NCBI GenBank assembly: GCA_900539115.1
Contig: UQAQ01000057.1
Coordinates: 1 to 10,308 of the forward strand
DNA from: an uncultured Roseburia sp.
Lineage (GTDB): Bacteria > Bacillota > Clostridia > Lachnospirales > Lachnospiraceae
Direction: 5' to 3'
Length of the DNA: 10,308 nt
Below the pieces are notes generated by a model. It was given only the letters and a program-made list of their open reading frames with translations. It ran no database searches and was not told where the DNA came from. A program made the position numbers and the translations under genes. Position 1 is the first letter of the stretch, and every line of letters begins with the position of its first letter. Below, piece after piece: positions 6,695 through 10,308 of this stretch.

Positions 6695-8773
6695 TCATCC
6701 TTCCAGCAGATTTTTCATGCTTTCCAGACTGATTACAAGTGTCGAAGAATTGTGAAGCAGTGCCGATGTCGTCGGCTGAATCAACCCTGCCACACCTAGA
6801 ACGATCAAACCGGCATTGATGGCAACGATTCGTCGATAATTCGTATGAATCCGTTTCATCAAAGCATTGCTGATCTGTTTCAATGTCACGATCTGATACA
6901 GGTTGTCCGCTCCGACCGTCACGTCCGCGATCTCGCGTGCAATCTCGGCTCCGTCACTGATGGCAATGCCTACATCTGCTGCCGACAATGCCGGCGAGTC
7001 ATTGATTCCATCTCCGATCATGATAACCTTCGAACCGTTTGCCTTCGCTTTTTCGACAAAATGCGCCTTGTCTTCCGGCAGCACTTCCGCAAAATACTGG
7101 TCTACGCCAACCCGCGCAGCGATAGCGCGTGCGGTGCGGTTACTGTCTCCCGTCATCATAACCACGTTTTTGATGCCGACTTTCTTCAGTTCCTGAATGA
7201 CTTCAGCTGCCTCTTCGCGAAGTGGATCCTCGATGCAGATCACAGCACAAAGTTTTCCATCCACTGCCAGGTATAAATGAGAATACTCCTCCGGCAGCGA
7301 ATCAAACCGGCTCTGATAGCCTTCCGGCACAACACAGTTTTCATCTTCAAAGATAAAATGTGCACTTCCGATCACTACTTTTTTGCCTTCCACAGAGGAC
7401 GAAATTCCATGTGCAACGATGTATTCCACTTTGGAATGGATCTCTTCATGCACAAGTCCTTTCTGTGCCGCCGCATCCACCACAGCTTTTGCCATAGAAT
7501 GCGGGAAATGTTCTTCCAGACAAGCCGCGATACGGAGTAATTCATCCGGCTGCGCCTCGCAGAACGGGATCACATCAACTACCGTCGGCTGCGCTTTCGT
7601 CAGCGTTCCGGTTTTGTCAAATACGATCGTATCTGCTTCTGACATTGCCTCCAGATATTTTCCACCTTTTACGGTCACTTGATAATGGCTTGCTTCCCGT
7701 ATCGCAGAAAGCACGGAAATCGGCATCGCCAGTTTCAATGCGCAGGAAAAATCTACCATCAATACCGCCAGCGTCTTCGTCACATTTCGTGTAAGAAGGT
7801 ATACTAACCCGGTACCGGCAAGTGTATATGGCACAAGCCGGTCCGCAAGATGTTCTGCTTTTCCTTCGAGTGAAGATTTCAATTTTTCGGAATCCTCGAG
7901 CATCGCAACGACCTTTTCAAATCGTGTACCGCCTGCCGATTTTTCCACTTTGAGAGTCAAATCGCCGTCTTCCACAACGGTGCCTGCATAAACATAACCA
8001 CCTGTCGTTTTATGAACCGGAAGCGGTTCGCCGGTGAGCGATGCCTGGTTGACCATCGCATCCCCACTCGTCACCACGCCGTCAAATGGAATCACATTTC
8101 CCATATGAACAACGACCTCATCTCCCGGCACGATCGCATTGGACGGAACAAGCACTTCTTTCCCATCCACCAGCTGCCAGACTTTGGTTATATTCAACGA
8201 CATACTTCTCGCCAGATCTTCAACCGACTTTTTGTGTGTCCACTCTTCCAGAATCTCGCCGATTCCAAGCAGGAACATGATCGAATTGGCCGAATTCATA
8301 TCGCCACGCAATACCGATACGCCGATCGCCGTCGCATCCAGCACCGGCACCTCGATCTTGCGGTGCACTAATGTCTTTATGCCTTCTTTCCAATATTTGC
8401 CAGCCTTTGCCACCGTTATCACAGTGCGCACCGGCGCCGGCAGAAACAATTTCGTACCTGCCATAAACAACACTTTATTGATGAGTTTCTCCTTGTACTC
8501 TTCGTTTAACTTTCGTCCGGAATTATGAAGAAACTCGTCCGGAACATCCACCTTTTCCGGCTGATAGGCGGCAAGTGCCTCGCACAGCTGCTTACGTGAT
8601 CCCACGTAATTCACGGTGACATTTCCTATATTTTCATGAACTTTTACCTTTGTCACAAACGGAAAACTTCCCAGGTAATACTGAAGCGTATCCGCCTCTT
8701 CATACGACATTTTCTTCGTACAGACATGGAGACGCATGCGCCCCTTTAGTTCATGCTCAATCCTGAATCTCAT
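6695..8773 (-). CDS. P1B-like heavy-metal-transporting P-type ATPase with a cysteine-poor HMA-like N-domain
   Basis: This is an ATP-driven metal exporter of the inner membrane. From the ATG at 8773 (692 residues) the order is: N-terminal domain about 1-58, with GRMRLHV then VTKVKVHENIGNVTVNY, which has the betaalpha-beta shape of a metal-binding HMA domain but no CxxC; membrane segments about 95-175; actuator domain with TGE at 247-249; transmembrane segment with FSCALKLAMP (342-351); phosphorylation site DKTGT at 386-390; nucleotide domain with HFPHSMA near 422-428; TGD at 541-543 and GDGIND at 587-592; and a C-terminal hairpin ending LLHNSSTLVISL. All catalytic motifs are intact. The membrane metal site is SC-A rather than CPC, SPC or CPH, so the cation cannot be assigned. 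An ATG at 8794 is also in frame, but GAGG sits before the later one. The start overlaps the DUF6110-like gene by 17 bp, implying coupled translation. Confidence 0.9.
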   Translation of the reverse strand: MRFRIEHELKGRMRLHVCTKKMSYEEADTLQYYLGSFPFVTKVKVHENIGNVTVNYVGSRKQLCEALAAYQPEKVDVPDEFLHNSGRKLNEEYKEKLINKVLFMAGTKLFLPAPVRTVITVAKAGKYWKEGIKTLVHRKIEVPVLDATAIGVSVLRGDMNSANSIMFLLGIGEILEEWTHKKSVEDLARSMSLNITKVWQLVDGKEVLVPSNAIVPGDEVVVHMGNVIPFDGVVTSGDAMVNQASLTGEPLPVHKTTGGYVYAGTVVEDGDLTLKVEKSAGGTRFEKVVAMLEDSEKLKSSLEGKAEHLADRLVPYTLAGTGLVYLLTRNVTKTLAVLMVDFSCALKLAMPISVLSAIREASHYQVTVKGGKYLEAMSEADTIVFDKTGTLTKAQPTVVDVIPFCEAQPDELLRIAACLEEHFPHSMAKAVVDAAAQKGLVHEEIHSKVEYIVAHGISSSVEGKKVVIGSAHFIFEDENCVVPEGYQSRFDSLPEEYSHLYLAVDGKLCAVICIEDPLREEAAEVIQELKKVGIKNVVMMTGDSNRTARAIAARVGVDQYFAEVLPEDKAHFVEKAKANGSKVIMIGDGINDSPALSAADVGIAISDGAEIAREIADVTVGADNLYQIVTLKQISNALMKRIHTNYRRIVAINAGLIVLGVAGLIQPTTSALLHNSSTLVISLESMKNLLEG

Positions 8774-9047
8774 CTGCAGTTTCCTCTTCGGCATCTACAA
8801 ATTCCTCATTAGCACGCTCTTCATTGATGATCTGTGCCTCTGCATAGATGTCTTCTGCATTCTCCTGAATCTTTGTCGCAGTCTTCATCACACAGTCTTT
8901 TGCTCGAAGAACTGCTGCCGTACAATTGGTGTACAATTTTTTTGCATCTTTGCTTCCAAGGATCTTCACACCGGCGGTTCCAAGCAATACGCCAGCCGCT
9001 ACAAGTCCTGTCGCTTTTTTATCAATTTTCTTTAAACATTTCAACAT
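8757..9047 (-). CDS. small membrane-anchored DUF6110-like protein paired with the metal ATPase
   Basis: This 96-residue protein starts at the ATG at 9047 with AGGAGG 8 bp upstream. A basic N-terminus (MLKCLKKIDKK) precedes one hydrophobic, Gly/Ala-rich segment (about 13-30, GLVAAGVLLGTAGVKIL). An Ala-, Lys- and Glu-rich stretch about 34-80 follows, probably one long helix with three-residue charged runs. The tail is strongly acidic (EEFVDAEEETADEIQD). It has three cysteines (4, 42 and 52) and no histidine cluster. From memory it resembles proteins annotated DUF6110 that sit beside metal P-type ATPases in Lachnospiraceae; I could not confirm this. Its gene overlaps the ATPase start, so the two are made together. 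By analogy with the mycobacterial PacL (DUF1490) proteins it may stabilise or cluster the ATPase in the membrane or feed it metal through the acidic tail; that role is inference. Confidence 0.8.
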   Translation of the reverse strand: MLKCLKKIDKKATGLVAAGVLLGTAGVKILGSKDAKKLYTNCTAAVLRAKDCVMKTATKIQENAEDIYAEAQIINEERANEEFVDAEEETADEIQD

Positions 9048-9079
9048 AGTGAATTCCTCCTGACTATTGTATTTTCTCT

Positions 9080-10174
9080 TTATAATACACCTTTTTTCTC
9101 AGAAACTCCACCCTCTTTTTGCTTATTGAGAATTTTTTTCATTTTCTCGCGATATGCCCGAAATGCCGTCGGTAAACTGTACGTATCTTCGAGTTCTTCC
9201 AGCGAAGCAAAGATTAGATCCGGCTGCTTTCCTCTCGGTGATAGTTCGATCCGATAGCCTTTCATATGCCATTCAATGTGGGAAAAAATGTGCTTCGCCG
9301 CTCCGAGAGACTGGATTTTTTTTACAATGATTCCCTCTTCCTGCAATTTTTCTTCCAGTTCTTTCTTATTGCAATGTCCGGCAATGGACGGAAATTCATA
9401 CAGCCCCGCCAGCAAACCTTTATTTTCCCGCTTTGCGATTCCAAATGTTCCTTCTTTTTCATAAACCAGTATCGTCTTTTTCTCGATTTTTCGCGGTTTC
9501 TTTTCTATTTTCCGCGGATATTGTTCCGGCTCGCCTTTCTTTTTTGCCTCGCAGGTCGCCGCCAATGGGCACCGGTCGCAAAGCGGTGTTCCATTTGGGA
9601 TACAGACCACCTCTCCAAGTTCCATAATTGCCTGGTTGAAATCGCCCGGTCTCTCTGGCATTACTTCCGTCAGTTCACCCTCAACCCTGCGGCGCACGGA
9701 CATTTTGGTAATATCTTCCAAGCTTGACTGATACCGCATCATCACCCGCAGCACATTGCCATCCACCGCCGGCACTTTGATGTCATACGCGATGGACGCG
9801 ATCGCCCCCGCGGTATACGGCCCAATCCCCGGCAATTCAAGCAGTTTCTCATAATCCGCCGGCAATTCTGCCCCATATTCTTCTACTAATATCTTTGCTG
9901 TTTTTTGTAAATTTTTGGCACGGTTATAATACCCGAGGCCTTCCCATAATTTTAAAAGTCTCTCCTGCGGCACATTGGCAAGGCTCCGAATATCCGGAAG
10001 TTCCTCCGTAAATCGCACAAAATAATCTTTCGCCGCCTCAATCCGTGTCTGTTGCAGCATAATTTCTGAAATCCAGGTATAATACGCATTTCCTCGGTCC
10101 CGCCATACCATTTCGCGTTTATTTTTATCGTACCACGCAAGCAGCGGGGTTACAAATTGATCTTGTTTTAACAT
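9080..10174 (-). CDS. mutY: A/G-specific adenine DNA glycosylase
   Basis: MutY removes adenine mispaired with 8-oxoguanine or guanine, preventing G:C to T:A mutations after oxidative damage. The 364-residue protein has the full layout: catalytic E37 in SEIMLQQTR, the helix-hairpin-helix LPGIGPYTAGAI (114-125), catalytic D138 in AVDGN, and the iron-sulfur cysteines C191, C199, C202 and C208. The first spacing is C-x7-C, one longer than in E. coli. A NUDIX-like C-terminal domain (about 233-345) contains the FSH loop (297-299) that reads 8-oxoguanine. The linker has a doubled heptad PRKIEKK (220-233). AGGAG lies 5 bp before the ATG, and a near-consensus promoter is just upstream. The stop is 32 bp before the DUF6110-like gene with no terminator between, so the metal-transport genes are probably in the same transcript. 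The last 15 residues are basic and look non-conserved. Confidence 0.95.
   Translation of the reverse strand: MLKQDQFVTPLLAWYDKNKREMVWRDRGNAYYTWISEIMLQQTRIEAAKDYFVRFTEELPDIRSLANVPQERLLKLWEGLGYYNRAKNLQKTAKILVEEYGAELPADYEKLLELPGIGPYTAGAIASIAYDIKVPAVDGNVLRVMMRYQSSLEDITKMSVRRRVEGELTEVMPERPGDFNQAIMELGEVVCIPNGTPLCDRCPLAATCEAKKKGEPEQYPRKIEKKPRKIEKKTILVYEKEGTFGIAKRENKGLLAGLYEFPSIAGHCNKKELEEKLQEEGIIVKKIQSLGAAKHIFSHIEWHMKGYRIELSPRGKQPDLIFASLEELEDTYSLPTAFRAYREKMKKILNKQKEGGVSEKKGVL
9476..9517 (-). repeat. tandem 21-bp repeat in the MutY linker
   Basis: Two adjacent in-frame copies encode PRKIEKK PRKIEKK (residues 220-233). The DNA copies differ mainly at silent positions (CCGCGGAAAATAG versus CCGCGAAAAATCG), so the duplication is old or selected for charge rather than fresh slippage. 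It lies in the flexible linker between the catalytic and NUDIX-like domains. Confidence 0.7.
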
Positions 10175-10198
10175 ATCGGCTCCTATGTTTTTTTCTTC

Positions 10199-10227
10199 AT
10201 CATAAAGGGCAATGCGCGCGGTGTCAA
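10199..10227 (-). promoter_or_regulatory. near-consensus sigmaA promoter of mutY
   Basis: On the minus strand TTGACA (10222-10227) and TATGAT (10199-10204) are exactly 17 bp apart: a perfect -35 and a one-mismatch -10. The -10 ends 24 bp before the mutY ATG, leaving a very short leader that holds the AGGAG site. It is the best promoter in the window and the only convincing one upstream of the mutY, DUF6110-like and ATPase genes. Confidence 0.75.
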
Positions 10228-10239
10228 GACTGTTAGCGT

Positions 10240-10307
10240 AAAAAAACTTTCGGAAAAATAAATATTGAAAAAGGCAGCTCCTTTGTATAAAGTTTTAAGT
10301 GCCGAAA
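10240..10307 (-). terminator. possible terminator of a gene beyond the right edge
   Basis: On the minus strand TTTCGG (10302-10307) can pair with CCGAAA (10248-10253), which is followed by GTTTTTTT. A competing pairing, AAAACTTT (10289-10296) with AAAGTTTT (10243-10250), and a small inner AAAGG/CCTTT stem also exist. The loop is long and the stems are AT-rich, so this is only suggestive. It would end a minus-strand gene lying to the right of the window. Confidence 0.25.
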
Positions 10308-10308
10308 C

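Noticed and set aside
6845..7276. 143-codon plus-strand open frame inside the metal ATPase gene, with smaller ones around it
   Set aside because: Antisense shadow of conserved ATPase codons, with no ribosome site or recognisable domain.
9266..9727. 153-codon plus-strand open frame inside mutY
   Set aside because: Antisense to intact mutY; the Phe-rich product reflects Glu/Lys codons on the other strand.

Overview
The window looks like a chromosomal segment of a low-to-moderate GC Firmicute, most likely a Lachnospiraceae-type gut Clostridium. The evidence is the strong AGGAGG-type ribosome binding sites, sigmaA-like promoters (TTGACA-17-TATGAT before mutY), short hairpins with T-tracts, and the gene families present: a CBS/DRTGG-containing family II pyrophosphatase, a PilZ protein, a MutY with the seven-residue first iron-sulfur spacing, and a heavy-metal P-type ATPase preceded by a small DUF6110-like membrane protein. 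No tRNA, rRNA, CRISPR array, insertion sequence or phage gene was seen.

Layout from left to right. (1) 24-1449, minus strand: an AT-rich, tightly packed operon of three secreted proteins. Two are unrecognised. The last is an M23-peptidase-like protein that stops inside the catalytic domain. (2) 1604-2065, minus strand: a terminator and a frameshifted remnant whose C-terminal part resembles the end of a GH10 xylanase. (3) 2093-4197, minus strand: ppaC (manganese-dependent inorganic pyrophosphatase with regulatory CBS and DRTGG domains) followed after 15 bp by a single-domain PilZ protein, then a terminator. (4) 4372-6620, plus strand: galK-galE, divergent from ppaC, with recognisable promoters facing both ways between them. 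A hairpin shared with the next, convergent operon closes this block. (5) 6695-10174, minus strand: mutY, a 96-residue membrane-anchored DUF6110-like protein and a P1B-like metal ATPase, with gaps or overlaps of at most about 30 bp, probably read from a near-consensus promoter upstream of mutY.

How the genes work together. galK and galE supply two of the three Leloir steps; galT is not in the window. ppaC removes pyrophosphate under nucleotide control, and its PilZ neighbour probably reads cyclic-di-GMP. The most interesting unit is the small membrane protein whose reading frame overlaps the start of the ATPase. Its shape (N-terminal membrane helix, then a charged Ala/Glu-rich helix) and the ATPase's cysteine-poor N-terminal domain recall the mycobacterial PacL (DUF1490)/CtpC pair. 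It may therefore be a Firmicute version of a scaffolded metal-efflux platform. The left 2 kb is compositionally and functionally different (secreted, decayed or truncated genes) and looks like an accessory region beside a core housekeeping stretch.
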